Notes: a model not told the origin generated them from the letters alone. 64,000 nucleotides of DNA from Ochotona curzoniae (GCF_017591425.1 NW_024467121.1:17000707-17064706), one strand, 5' to 3'; positions 1 to 11,551 are shown, numbered from the stretch's first letter. Made by a program: numbers and translations.

Positions 1-112
1 TCCCTCCCTCCTTCCTATCCTCTTTCTCCCAATCTTTCCCTGTCTCCCTCTTTCCATTTCTCTGTCTCTCTTTCAAATAAATGAATGAATTGCTTTCCAA
101 AAAAAAAAAAAA
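1..112 (+). repeat. C-SINE 3' end (cut by window edge)
   Basis: The pyrimidine-rich CTCTCTGTCTCTC tract, then TTTCAAATAAATGAATGAAT and a run of 14 A, is the tail of a lagomorph tRNA-derived C-SINE. The body lies before the window. The CAAATAAA form marks the older type shared with rabbit. Confidence 0.8.
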
Positions 113-404
113 TCAACTAAGCGTAAGATCATCATCTAGGCCTAATACACAAATTCTTCTGTCAGTTTTTCAGTAATGCTTGGGATTTTTAATATTCTGA
201 AGAAATTGTATCATTAAATAGTTCATTTGTTATTTTAGAGTGATTTGTGCTAATGTATCCTTTGAGGTTTACCATTGAAAACAAAATGTGATAATAATAG
301 CAAAAGAGTAAAGTTTTAGTCAAAGTTGATCATTCTAATTAAACAAGTTATACAAGTTTTAGAATTTTAGAAAAGCAACATTTTTTTTTCATTTAAAAAC
401 CCTT

Positions 405-668
405 TAATGATTTATTTAATTTGTTTGAAAGGCAGTTCTAAAGAGAGACAGAGCTCTCTCATCTACTGTTCATTCGTTGCATGGCCGCAATTGCTGGGGC
501 TGGACAGGCTGCAACCAGGAGCTGTATTTGGGTCTCCCATGTTCATCGGAAGCTCCAGGACTGATATGTTTGCTGCTTTCCAGGCACAATAGCAGGAAAA
601 TAGACTAGAAGTGGAGCAGCCAGAAATCAGAAAAGTGCCCATATAGGATGCAGGCATTGCAGGAAGGG
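405..668 (-). repeat. C-SINE, old, antisense
   Basis: On the reverse strand this runs from a tRNA-like head to a tail seen on + as ATTTATTTAATTTGTTTGAAAGGCAG. Landmarks on + are GGGTCTCCCATG, CTTTCCAGGCA and GTGCCCATATAGGATGCAGGCATTGCAGG. It has many substitutions, few CpGs left, and no clear target duplication. Confidence 0.8.
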
Positions 669-979
669 GCTTGATTACACTTTTGATTAAACATTTCATT
701 ACACTTCCATGAAAATTTTCTGGCAAGTTCTGGGATGAATCTTTCCAGCTATATGATGAAACAACACTTACTAAAACAATATCAATTTATTTTTCCTTAG
801 ACTGATGCCCACATAATCTAAAATATGTATAAGTCGTATTTACGGGTATCTATTACGTGATGACAAAACAAATCAGTTTTACCTAAAAAAAAAAAAAGAA
901 ACCTACCTTTAAAGGATATGAAAATAAAAAAAGATACACTGCATGCTTTGGTTGTAATATTTGTAAAATAAAGGGTATG
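669..979. other. unique AT-rich spacer
   Basis: About 310 bp between two SINEs, including an A-run near 884-896. I see no gene, repeat family or distinctive motif. Confidence 0.5.
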
Positions 980-981
980 TG

Positions 982-1322
982 TTGTGACAGCACAGTGCGT
1001 TCAACTGCTATTTGTGCTGTTCACATCTTACACTGGAACACCAATTTGAGTCCTTGGTGCTTGATTCAGGATACACTCCCCCACCCCTGCTAATGCTCCT
1101 GGAAAAGCAGCAGAAGGTGCTTCTCATGCTTGGGTCCCCGCCAGCCATGTGAAGGATCCTGATGGAATTCTAGATTCCTGGCTTTGTATTGGCCCAGCCT
1201 GGGCAGTTGAACCCATTGCAGTATTGAACACGCAAGCAGATGGAAAATTAATCTCTCTCCCTCTCTCTCTCTCTCTTGTGTATGACTCTGCATTTCAAAT
1301 AAATAAAATTAATCTCTTAACA
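982..1322 (+). repeat. C-SINE, old
   Basis: Full-length but diverged copy. The head starts near GACAGCACAGTGCGTTCAAC. The body has GGAAAAGCAGCAGAAGGTG and GATTCCTGGCTTTGTATTGG, then a CT-rich tract and CATTTCAAATAAATAAAATTAATCTC. It belongs to the CAAATAAA-tail type. The open frame across it is a by-product of the SINE. Confidence 0.85.
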
Positions 1323-1337
1323 AAAGTGACTTTCAAA

Positions 1338-1600
1338 ATTGGGCTTGGAGCTATAGCCTTACAAGCTGAGTTGCAGTGCTGGCATCCCATATGTGAGCAT
1401 TGATTCCCAAGTCCCAACTTCTGCTTCCAATCCAACCATGTGCTAATACACCTAGGAATGCAGCAGAAGATGGCCTAAATATTTGGGTACCTGCCACCAA
1501 CATGGAAACTGGGTAGAGTTCCACATCCATGACTTCATCAATGCGGCCATTTGCAGAATGAAACAACGAAAGGGAAATTTCTCTCTCTCTCTTTCTCTCT

Positions 1601-1632
<32 letters not shown>
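1338..1632 (+). repeat. C-SINE, old, with expanded CT tail
   Basis: A second old copy directly after the previous one in the same orientation. Landmarks are GCAGTGCTGGCATCCCATATG, GAATGCAGCAGAAGATGGCC and GCGGCCATTTGCAGAATGAA. The terminal CT tract (about 1580-1632) has expanded into a microsatellite that continues as (CA)n. Confidence 0.8.

Positions 1633-1682
<50 letters not shown>
1580..1682. repeat. compound (CT)n-(CA)n microsatellite
   Basis: An interrupted CT tract (1580-1632) joins a pure (CA)25 tract (1633-1682). It grew from the polypyrimidine tail of the SINE just upstream. The Ser-Leu and Thr-His frames here are low-complexity artefacts. Confidence 0.95.
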
Positions 1683-1683
<1 letters not shown>

Positions 1684-3736
1684 TGTCTTTTATTCCCTAA
1701 CTTCTGTCACTCTCTTGAAAAATCTTTTAAAAAAGAAAAAGATTTGCAAAATTTCTTTCCGTGGAAAACACATTTACCCTTTATCACATGCTATTTGCCA
1801 ATTGTTCTACCTAAAGGCATGATTATTTTGAGGAAACCCTTGTCTGGACAGGGAAGTTTCAGCTGTGTTTAACTTGGTTGGACTCTATTCAGTCAAATAC
1901 ACTTAGCTATTTTCATTGTGGAGGCAAATTTGTTTGTGATGCTTTTTTTCTGATCGTTTGATCCCCAAAATTAAATTCTGTGGCTTATCTCATGAAAGAG
2001 GTGGCTTGTGCACAATAATTGGGAATTATTCACACAATGAATGCAAGCACTCACATGTATGTGAGCACATATGTGCATGCACACACACAGAGAACACAAA
2101 AGAAAGAAATAGGAATATGTGAGTAGGTTAAAACTGAGTAGAAGGCCCTGCCACAGGAACAATCACTTCATCCGCATCTCTAAATCCTGAGGGGTCAGTC
2201 AGCACTTTCATGAGAAGACCAAAATGTGAAAGTTCCATGGCATTCAAGATAAACTTCAGTAGAAATAAGAGATTTAAAGTCAAAGATAGCTTGCTTCTAA
2301 GAGATGATCTCCTGAACTGAAAATGAGAAAGTTAAACAAAAATACTGCATGAGTTGGACAGCAAATATAAAATGTTCACAAAATCAGTCCTTGTTTATTC
2401 CCCAGTGACTTCTATAAGCCAAACAACAATATTTAAATGTCCTCAGGGTATAGGCTAAAGAAAACTTAAATCTGATCACAGCTAGGAAACCACTGATCCC
2501 TTCTCCTCTGAGGCAATTTAGCTCCTTCAAGGTCAAGGTTAAACAACTTGCTTGGCAACAAGATTTCCTCAGTACAGCCAACAAATGACTTAAGGTGCTT
2601 CAATCTAGGCCCTTTCACTAGCATTAAAATCTATTCAATGTATTTTATTCAGTGTGTTTCAAAAACTGCATCCAGACACATTCAATAGACGCGGAATTGT
2701 CTTGCACAGAAATTATCCTTGTTTGCATCACATATCCATTCAAAAATATGACTGAATGAGCTTTCCTGCAGCGTCTTCACTAGAAATAGTTTTGAATGCA
2801 TTTGGTGCTTTTTTGCTCTTGCTCTTCAATATCTTTAGGAAGATAATCTTTATTGTAACTACCTTAAAAATTATAAACTAACAGCTCAATGTTTCCCTCA
2901 CTAAGGCTGGCCCATGTCTGTTTCTAACCTCAAGATTTTCTCAGGTAAATTATAAAAAGCTGATTTCCTAAATGTTTGTGTTGATTGTCTTAATTTTAGG
3001 ACAGCGTATTTGTGATTCTTTCGGAATGTAAATTCCTATAACTAATGTCTGAGACAAATGCCTGTATTGCATTCATGTGCAACAGCAGTGATGCATTTTT
3101 CTCAAACAGTCAATTCAGTTAACCCATGAGGATGCAAATGATTCAGCTACCTGGTCCTAAACTAACAACCTATCTCTTTTTTTATGTGAGAAACTTCTCT
3201 CTCTAGTTCCTGTTTTTTCCACCAACCTTCTTTAAATCACAACTTTCAGTTCTCAAAATATATTTTCTCACATATAAACCCATGTGATCATCTTTTCATA
3301 CATATACTCATAGGGTCCTTTTTGTCCAATCTTCCTTCCTTCCTTTGATCTCCTAAATGTCTCCTCTCTTCTTCCTCATCACCCTCCTTTTCTTCTCATT
3401 CCTTGTGTTAGTCCATTCTGCAACCCTTCCTCGATAATTCATTTTAATATTTCAGGATTTATCCTTCTTTAATCTCCCCCATTATGAAGGCTGATTATTG
3501 GGGATGCCATTATCACATAAGTTCAGTAAGTGCTTGATTGTGCTTTTTGAAGTTCTCGGCAACTCTGTCCTCATCTACAAAAGACAGTCCTTGTTCATAT
3601 CTTTATCTTACACAGAGGCCAAGCTCCAGCCTTCTCCTTGTCCATCCACTCTCAACAGAGCAGATATTGAGCATTGTACGCAAAACTTATGAGTCTCTCA
3701 CTACTTAAATCCCTTTAAATAAAAGTTGAACTTCAT
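1683..3736. other. unique sequence, 2 kb
   Basis: No gene or clear interspersed repeat seen. It contains a degraded CA/TG patch with two short palindromes (2050-2076), an octamer ATGCAAAT near 3132, and a polypyrimidine stretch at about 3325-3440 rich in CTTC units. Open frames are short and unrecognised. Confidence 0.5.
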
Positions 3737-4052
3737 AGAGCTGGCATGGTGGCTTAACAAACCTCCTCGTGCAGCATGGACATCCTGCTCCATTTCCCAT
3801 CCAGATCCTTGCCATTGCACATAGGAAAGCAGCAGAATATGGCCCAAGTTTTTGTTTCTACACTCACGTGAGAGATCCAGAGGAAGCTCCTTGCTCTTGT
3901 CTTTCCATTGGCTCAGCTCTGGCCATTGGGGCCACTTCGGGAATCAACCAATAGATGGCAGATCTCTCTCATTCTCATATGGGCTTTCTCTGTTTCTCTC
4001 TCTGTAATTCTGCCTTTCAAATAAAAATGAATAAAATTTTATCCAAAAGAAA
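3737..4052 (+). repeat. C-SINE, head-deleted
   Basis: Begins GAGCTGGCATGGTGGCTTAAC and ends CTGCCTTTCAAATAAAAATG. Part of the head, between the A-box-like segment and the CCATTTCCCATCCAG landmark, is missing. The body has GGAAAGCAGCAGAATATGGCCC and ATTGGCTCAGCTCTGGCCATTG. Confidence 0.85.
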
Positions 4053-4129
4053 TCACATCTCATTTGGACAGATAAGTGGCAAAGCTGCTACAGAAACTGG
4101 CTTAGTAGTGAAAATAAAGGGATTGGAGT

Positions 4130-4535
4130 ACAGGTCAGGGCGTGGCAAGAAAAGTCTCCACTTGAGATGCTAGCATCCCATGTGTGCCGGTTTGAGTACC
4201 ATTGGATCTTCTTCCAGTCAAACTCCCTGCTAGTAGCCTGAGAAGGCAGTTGAAGATGGCTTGGACCTGGTTCTTATCCTGATGGCTATACTTCCCATCC
4301 AGCACCCTGCTGTGACCTGGGAAAGTAGTAGAGGACAACCGAAAGTCTTAGAGTCCTGCACCCACGTGGGAGACCTGGAAGAGGCTCCTGGGTCCTGGCA
4401 CTGGATTGGCTCAGCTCTGACCATTGCAGCCACCTGAGGAGTGAATGAGTAAATAGAATGTCTTTTTCTCTGTCTCTCCTCTCTCTGTAAATCTGCCTTT
4501 CCAATAAAATAAGCAAATGTAAAAATAACAACAAA
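4130..4535 (+). repeat. C-SINE dimer (two partial copies fused head to tail)
   Basis: The first unit (about 4130-4265) runs from the head to GAGAAGGCAGTTGAAGATGG and then stops. A second unit begins within its own head (ACCTGGTTCTTATCCTGATGG, about 4266) and continues through CTTCCCATCCAGCACCCTGC to the tail CTGCCTTTCCAATAAAATAAG. The region from the CCAGC box to the GGAAAGCAG box therefore occurs twice, about 80 bp apart. The downstream unit has the younger CCAATAAA tail. Either a recombination between two SINEs or insertion of one into another would give this structure. Confidence 0.75.
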
Positions 4536-5364
4536 AAAAGCACTCCAGTAAGGGATACAGACATTACAAGCAAGCCATAACCCAGTGTATCACAATGCCA
4601 ACTCCAAGCCAACATTGTTGCACTCACTGCTTCAGTGTCCTCATGCCTCCAAGCCCTGATCTTGTTCTCTGGTGTTCTGAAATTGCCTTTAATTTTTTCC
4701 TGATAATTCAAAGCAGAAGATATAGCTGTTTCCTTGGTCCTCTGTTCTCTTAAGCCTTGTCATGTTACCATAGTAAAAGTGCTGAAAGGTGATGCTAATC
4801 TCTCCTGAGAGAGTGAGCTCGACTGCAGAGCTGGTTTTACTGGACATGGAGTTCATGTTTCATAAACAGGAATGAATGAATTTCTGCCTGTCCCATGTAG
4901 ACTATATTGCCAGACACTATGTATCCAATATACAATTTCTCCTTGCAAGGAAACAGATAAAAGGTTGCAGCCTGAAAACAAATGGAAATGTTTTGAAGCA
5001 TTGGAATTCAGGACATTTTATTGTAAACTTGAATTTCTAACTGGTGGACACTTTTTTATTTTTACTAGATGTTGTACTGAATAATAGAATGTTGAAGATG
5101 ACAATACCATATATTTGACCATTCCCATATAGAAAATTCCAAGTTCTCTGAACATTAGGACTTGTCACTTTTTGAAAAATTATCTGAGTGAATCAATTTG
5201 TAAAATGGGAAGAAAATTACCTGGAACATCTGAATTTGTTCGAATTAATCGAACAGGAGAGCAATAGGTATATAATTGGGGAATTCTACATTTTCTCCTT
5301 CAGCCCATTATTTCATACATGCCCAGTATCCACACCTTTTTTTTTTCACTGAAATTGTTCTGGC
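4536..5364. other. unique sequence
   Basis: About 830 bp, with no recognisable gene or repeat. A 70-codon frame at 4872-5084 has no domain I know and is probably chance. Confidence 0.5.
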
Positions 5365-5470
5365 ATCACACCAATCAACAAGTGTTTGTTGAGCACTTAT
5401 TATATATTCATCACTGCACTCAAACTCAAGCAGCTTATCATGTAAGTTTCACAATCACAGTCAAGGCATC
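5365..5470 (-). repeat. L2 LINE 3' end fragment, antisense
   Basis: The + strand reads CAACAAGTGTTTGTTGAGCA then CTTATTATATATTC, the reverse of the L2 3' terminus that ends in CTCAATAAATATTTGTTGAA. Heavily diverged and short. Confidence 0.5.
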
Positions 5471-6324
5471 TTACAAGAACTAATATAAAATGTGGAGCTT
5501 TTGATATTGTAGATAAACACTAACATGCATCTAAGATGCAACACTAAAATACAAATTAAATGCAACAATTATAATGAAAATCAAGCTATGGTTGAATTAT
5601 TTCAAGTTAATATCATCCTACAAATAAACAGGAAATAGATTGAAAGTCTACATTGCCCCACAACAAAACTTATCTCTTGGTAAAAAGAAAAACAAATTTT
5701 AATGCACATTATGCATGGAACACACATAATTAACTCTATACCGTGTCGATAAAGAGCTGTGTGCTTAATACGTCATATGCTGAAAGGAGATCTCTTCTTT
5801 CCTCTATCTCTGAGTATTCCATTCAATGTGAACTAGCTAGAAGTTAAAAGTTTCTAATGCAGAGTACTCCTTTTAGAGACCCCCATGGTGCCTTGGAAAA
5901 TATCTGCATTGAACAGACTCATAAAACCCTTATTGTCGAGCAGTTAGCAGGTCCGCAGACAGCCAGGATTTGTCTACCGAGCGCATCTGGCTTTCTCCAC
6001 TTTGTCTAAAATGAAAAGTCAAAATTTCTGGCAAAGGAAATAGTTGCCTGCTGCTGCCTGACAGTGCTAAAAGGAAGATGACTGTGGGTGATATTTTTGT
6101 CCAGTAGTTGATGAATGCAGGATGGTTGATATCTGAAGGCAGCAGGGAGGGGAGGAGGGAGGGAGGGCTTTGGTATTTGTGTTTTCAGTTTACCACTCTC
6201 ACTGATTTGTTCTTGGCCAGAACTGCAAGCTCACAGGTTAATAGATTTGATTCACTCTTTGAAGACCATAAACATTTTCTCCCTCTGTTCACATGCGCCA
6301 GAAAATAGTAAGTTGGTGATACAG
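5471..6324. other. unique sequence with an enhancer-like block
   Basis: AT-rich unique DNA. The part at about 5880-6090 is less AT-rich, keeps CpGs (GTCGAG, ACCGAGCGCATC) and has an E-box-like CATCTG. A G-rich cluster follows at 6145-6167. No gene recognised. Confidence 0.4.
6145..6167 (+). other. potential G-quadruplex motif
   Basis: Five runs of at least three G occur in 23 nt, separated by loops of one to four bases. This satisfies the usual G3+N1-7 rule on the + strand. Confidence 0.6.
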
Positions 6325-6460
6325 TGCATATCCTGGGAGACTGCAGGTAGTAGTGGCTGTGGGGTTGGGTCACATGGGAGACCCACATGGAGTTCTAAAC
6401 TCCAGTTCCAGTCTGGCCCAACTTCACTTTGAGAGTAAGTAGGAGCTGAACCGAGAGAGA
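6325..6460 (+). repeat. C-SINE fragment
   Basis: Only the middle survives: GGGAGACCCACATGGAGTTC, then CCAGTCTGGCCCAACTTC, matching the older C-SINE body. The tail has decayed into a GA/GATA simple repeat. Confidence 0.6.
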
Positions 6461-6490
6461 GAGAGAGATACATAGATACATACATAGATA
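6453..6490. repeat. (GA)n / (GATA)n simple repeat
   Basis: GAGAGAGAGAGAGA followed by three to four GATACATA-like units, directly downstream of the SINE fragment. Confidence 0.85.
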
Positions 6491-6644
6491 AAATCACTAT
6501 GTGTGCTTGTTAACAAGGGGAGTGGGGAAGTATACTTTTCAAGTAAATTGAATTTTAAAGTTTTACATATTTGCTTCTACTCAAAAGAATATTTAAATCT
6601 GTTCAAAGTATTCTTTTTTTTCCTCTTTAAATGACAATATGATG

Positions 6645-6840
6645 TAAGCTGTAATAATTTTTATCACTTATTTTATGCCAGACTTTGTGCTAATTGTTTT
6701 ACATGCATTTAGTCACTCAATCCTTGTAAAAATATCCACATTTTACAGCTAAGGAAACTGAAACTTGGAAAGGTTAAGTAAGTTACCCACAGCTGCACAT
6801 CTCCAACAGAGATTTGTATAACTCCAACGCCCAAATTCAT
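6645..6840 (-). repeat. MIR SINE, antisense
   Basis: On + it reads TTATGCCAGACTTTGTGCTA, CCACATTTTACAGCTAAGG, AAACTGAAACTTGGAAAGG and TTAAGTAAGTTACCCACAGC. This is the reverse complement of the MIR core and 3' half. It is an ancient pan-mammalian element. Confidence 0.85.
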
Positions 6841-7469
6841 GTAGGTCATTCTTTTCTTCTTTGACAAATCAAGTTGCTTCATTCATTCAGTAATCATTGC
6901 TGAAAAGACTCTTCTGTGTAAACTTTTTATTGGATATCTTTACTATCTGTCTATTTATCCCTACCCATACCACCTTTCATTTATAAAGGGCCCCATTTTA
7001 TACGAAGATAGTAGTCGCCCAACCAGACTCCTTTAAGCTACATTTATGATCTTCATAACTGGAAACCATCAAGTTCTTCCAGTGGCTCTTAACACACGTT
7101 TGTTTTTTTTTTTTAACCTAGCAATCACATTCCCAGAATTTTTGTCCAGAACCCGTTGTACAGTAGGTGTCTTACAAGTTGCTGTTGCTGAGTGCATGCA
7201 TGAATGGACATATGCAAGGAGCACAATATGAATACCCACATGCAAATGTATGGTTCTTGCACCCTAGAAGATCCGCCAAGAGAAGGGAAGAGGGCCTGTA
7301 CACTTACTCCTGTTTCACAAGATTCAAAGTAACAGTGTTAGGGTCCATATTTAACCAAACAACCAAGATGCCACTTAAAACACCCACATTTCATGTCAAC
7401 ATGCCTGGCATTCAGTCCAAATTTACTTGATTTCAGATTCCTGGCAACACATACTTGAAAGGTCACAGA
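6841..7469. other. unique sequence
   Basis: About 630 bp with a T-run at 7100-7113. The 87-codon frame at 7167-7430 has no recognisable domain. No repeat family identified. Confidence 0.45.
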
Positions 7470-7650
7470 TTAGGGTGTGTTTGGGCCATGCCATCTACAT
7501 GGCACATCTAGATTGAATTCCTCACTCCTGGATTCAGCTTGGCCTACTTTCAGTTGTTTTAGACATTTGGGGAGTGAACCAAAAGATAGAATGTCTCAAT
7601 CTATCCCTGTCTCTCTGTCTCTGCTGCCTCTCTATATGCCTACTAAATAA
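7470..7650 (+). repeat. C-SINE 3' half, old
   Basis: Landmarks are TAGATTGAATTCCTCACTCC, TGGATTCAGCTTGGCC and TTGGGGAGTGAACCAAAAG, then a CT-rich tract. The head is not recognisable. The tail is decayed. Confidence 0.65.
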
Positions 7651-7863
7651 TGCTGCTGGTGGTAATGATGATAAATTACGATCAGCAGTACTGAAATTGT
7701 CTCTATTTGAATATTCTACACTCATGCTTTTCTTGCCCTTACAGACCTTAGATGAACCCCAAACTGCAGAGACCTGTGATAAATTCAAGGGTTTGCTAAA
7801 TGACTATTAATGGAAAAAGAGGCTTGGTGGTAAAGGAAAGGGGGTGCAAGAAGAAAAGTATGG

Positions 7864-8158
7864 AGGCCCAGCGCAATAGCGTAGCAGTTAAAGTCCTAGC
7901 CTTGAACGCACCAGTTCTAATCCCAGCAGCTCCACTTCCCATCCAACTCCCTGCTTGTGGCCTGGGAAAGCAGTTGAGGATGGCCCAAAGCATTGGAACA
8001 CAGCACCCACGTGGGAGACCTAGAGCAAGTTCCTGGCTTCGGATTGGCTCAGCTCCAGCCATTGCGACCACTTGGGGAGTAAATCATTGGAAGGAAGATC
8101 TTCTTCTCTGTATCTCCTCTCTGTACATCTACTTTTGCAATATGAATCTTTTTTTAAA
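7864..8158 (+). repeat. C-SINE, full length, younger type
   Basis: Starts GGCCCAGCGCAATAGCGTAG and includes CTCCACTTCCCATCCAACTC, TGGCCTGGGAAAGCAGTTG, CACCCACGTGGGAGACC and GGATTGGCTCAGCTCC. It is flanked by AAGAAAAGTATG (7851-7862) and AAGAAAAGAATG (8159-8170), a target duplication with one mismatch. Confidence 0.9.
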
Positions 8159-8170
8159 AAGAAAAGAATG

Positions 8171-8484
8171 AGAAAGCACTTAGGCGAGAACTATACTTAC
8201 AAAGCTGTAGAGGAAAATAAAAATCAAGATAGAGACAAGAGAGACAGACAAAAAGACTAAAGAAGAGTGAGTGCTTTAAACCCATGGAAAGTTGGGAGAC
8301 AGGGATTTGTAGCTAAACATTGATGAACTCATTTGATTAAAATGTACATAAAACAATGTAATAGAGGTAATGGCCTTCCTGAGATCTTTACTCCTAAAGG
8401 ACCACAGGGAGGAAAGGGGGAAAAGAGCTAAAGAGAACAGAGATTAGTGTACACTTTGGCATTTCTGCCTCTCCCTTCTTCTCC
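8171..8484. other. unique sequence
   Basis: About 310 bp, purine-rich in its first part. No gene or repeat recognised. Confidence 0.45.
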
Positions 8485-8605
8485 TTGAGGTCCAGGTGGA
8501 AACAGAATCCTCTACTGCTTTCCCAGGCCACAAGCAGCGAGCTGGATGGGATCCTGGGGCTTGCAAGATGATGATTTAGTCACTGAACCATCGCACCAAG
8601 CTCCA
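8485..8605 (-). repeat. C-SINE head fragment, antisense
   Basis: The + strand has CTGCTTTCCCAGGCCACAAG, CGAGCTGGATGGGATCCTGG and CACTGAACCATCGCACCAAG. These are the reverse complement of the central and head parts of a C-SINE. The 3' half is missing. Confidence 0.75.
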
Positions 8606-11551
8606 GCTAACCCATTCTATCTGGCTGTCTTTGACACAGCTCTGGCAAGGAATGGCAGAAGAGTGCTGTCTCCTCAGTGTTAGGTGGAGATAAAGCCCCT
8701 GTCTCTCACTTGGCCTCCTGCTGCATGGGACAGAAGCTCTGCACACAGGAGATCTTCACTAATACCATGAAGAGGTTCACTTCATTACCATTGAGTGAAA
8801 GACATAGTTTTCTTCTATACCCTTTCTGATGCCACCCTAGAAAGAAGAGATGCCACATCTTTAGACTATATGTGCCCTTAGAAGTCTTAGTTTCCCACAT
8901 GATGACTGCTAATACCATGAGGAAAGGGTTAGAGGAGAGATTGATCTCATTATTTATTTACCAGATGGGGCCAAAGTGCTAGCTCTCTGCTTGGATTTTT
9001 GAAACCATTCTTCTGGGGGTTTTGCAGCAACTTTGCAAAGTATTTGAGAGTACAAGTCTCAGTTCTCCACTTGGTACTGCTTGCATGGATAAAATTATAG
9101 TTAGGGATTGTTCTGTAGTGTTTTCTGCAGTAGAATGGATTTTATCCAGTAGTTTTCTGTCTTGCTATGCTTCATGTTTCCTGACAGAATGAGTAGAGAG
9201 AAAAAGTAGGCTTTTCTCACTTTTTAAATGAACCTGTTGGAATTATGGATTATCAAATTTTTCAGCTCCAAATATTTGATGCATAAAAGAACTCATGTAG
9301 AACACACCACCAAGATCTCATGTTCAATAAATATTCTGCCTTTTCTTCCATATGTGCAATCTTACATTTGTGTTATATATATATGTATATATATATACAA
9401 ATACACATACATACATATATATATATGTACATACACATTTATATATGTGGTTTTTTTTCAATTTCAGTCCATAAGATTGGCCAGAAATGAGTTAACTTCT
9501 TCAGTACAGCTGTTACTTCCTCAAGTTCAAGACTATTCTACATAGCACTAAAATGAGCCCTTTTTCAAAAACTTGACTCTTGCCACTTTTTGCTTCTCTA
9601 GCACTCTACATCAAAATCATCAGTGGCAATATCTAAGCATGCCTCACACTAACGTCTAGAATTAGAACAGCCAACATTTCAAGAAGCAAAGTGTCTAACA
9701 ACTTTTGCTGATATAACTCATAATCTCACAGAAAATTTTTTTTATGTTCATGTTTTCCTTCCAAGCAGCAGTGCACCAAAGAAAAACAGATCATTTCCCT
9801 TCACTTGCACACCTTCCCATCCCCATCCCTGTGAGTAAAAAAGACACATGAACCACTTGCAAAATGCACAGACTAGACATCCTCCTGTGTTTGTGGGGTG
9901 TACCTCATGGCTGCCAAGAGGAAAGAGAATAAGCAGCCCATTTCATCTTCCTGAACTAACTGGGTGTCCCTATCATGTTTTATATACCTGGTGAGAAACA
10001 CAGTGCCCTTATGGTCATTGCTTTTTTGTCTCTTCAACTTTAAATTCTAAATGTGCAAGATAGAGAGAAGCAATAAAATCTAGCTCAGGCTTTGTCTGTG
10101 CCTCCTTGCAAAAGATTGCTTTCAGAGTCTCAAGGGGTCAGATGAAAATGAAAAATATATAAAACTTTAGGGGCTCTGTCTAGGAACGAGAAGCCCTCAT
10201 AACTGAGTAGTCCAGTGAATACTGTATGTCTTCATATGATCCCATGCAGCAATCTAGCAGACAAGGAGGAAGAGAAGATAGAAACTTGCCAAATAATTGG
10301 AAATTTGTAACCAAATGAGGGACTAGGATGGGAGCATTCAAAAAAAAAATGTGGGGATAAAATATAGCTGTGAGATTCCTTTGGATGTATTTAACTTCAC
10401 TCTTGTGAGACAGTGGAAGGGAGAACCCTGCTGGAAAACATTAGCCCATTCTGAAAGATCAGATATAAACTTTACTATTGAGAGCCTTAGAATTTAGTCA
10501 AAGTTCCATGGCTAGTGTCTAATTTGGTCTACAGCTTTTGAAATCAATACCAGACAGGCAATGAAATAAAATGGATAAACTAGCTCCATGATTCTTGCCT
10601 TTGGGTCTATGTGTTATGTAAGTCACCAGAGAAAAGAACAATGCAAAAAAAAAAAATGTAAAAATGAATGAGTTCAGAACAACTCGGCAATACTCTTATA
10701 CTGGACCAAATTGGAACTCCTAGGAGGTGCCTGTGCTGTCTCACACAGACAAATCAAAAATGCATGTGCCTAGCAATAGGCAGCCAAATTGTGCATCCTG
10801 CCTCCAGCAGATAAGCCTTCACGGTTGCACAGTACTGTCTAGCAGTAAAAGGAAAACCAGTGACCCCACTGAGCTGTTCGCGATACTACTTGAACATGAA
10901 ACTACCCGATGGATTGAAAGTGACAGACCTAATAAGCAACTTCCAGAATCTGCATGAACCTAATTGCAGAAAATCCTTAGTGCAGCTGCTTCTATTTGCT
11001 CTCTCTAATCCTTAAGCCAAACAACCTAGATCAGAGAGTCACAGCATGCGCTTGAACTGCCCAAGCTATCTTAAATGTCTTGTTGTATTTATCTGAGCCA
11101 TGGCTCCAATTAAGAATCATTCAGGGAAGTTTCCCAATATGCAGCAGGGAGCAATGTCATTTAGAAATATTGGTTGAGTCTGTGCCTTGATGCTCATGTT
11201 TCAGTGTTTCCCCTATCCTTATTTATGAAAAGAACCAGGTATATATTTTCAATTAATGAAAGGATAGCAATCAAACATTCTCAGTCTCTGGTGACTGTAG
11301 TTGTATGAATCTAAAACATTCATTGATAGATAAATATGTTTTTCCTCTAACTCAGACACTCAAAGATTGGAGACCATTTATCTTTATTTCACACTCTTTT
11401 AAAAATTTGCCTTTATGTTTAATTTTCCATTTACAAATAAAGATACTACTGAAAGAAGCAAGAACTGGTTGTAATAAGCATCAAAGAATTGGACATCATT
11501 CTATCATCTTTAGGTAAAGTGTTCTGATACATTATGTCCACTTACAACATT
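8606..11551. other. unique sequence, 2.9 kb, no SINEs
   Basis: No gene recognised. It contains an AT/ATAC microsatellite (9373-9448) and a candidate conserved block at about 10690-11190. Short frames (76 codons at 10727-10957 and others) lack domains, and no splice-flanked exon is evident. Confidence 0.45.
9373..9448. repeat. (TA)n / (TACA)n microsatellite
   Basis: Alternating TA tracts interrupted by GTA and ACATACATAC units. The stretch is nearly self-complementary and could form a cruciform. Confidence 0.9.

Noticed and set aside
1483..1872. 129-codon frame with Ser-Leu and Thr-His runs
   Set aside because: Translation of the (CT)n and (CA)n microsatellite.
4286..4711. 141-codon antisense frame
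   Set aside because: Most of it runs through the dimeric C-SINE and its CT-rich tail.
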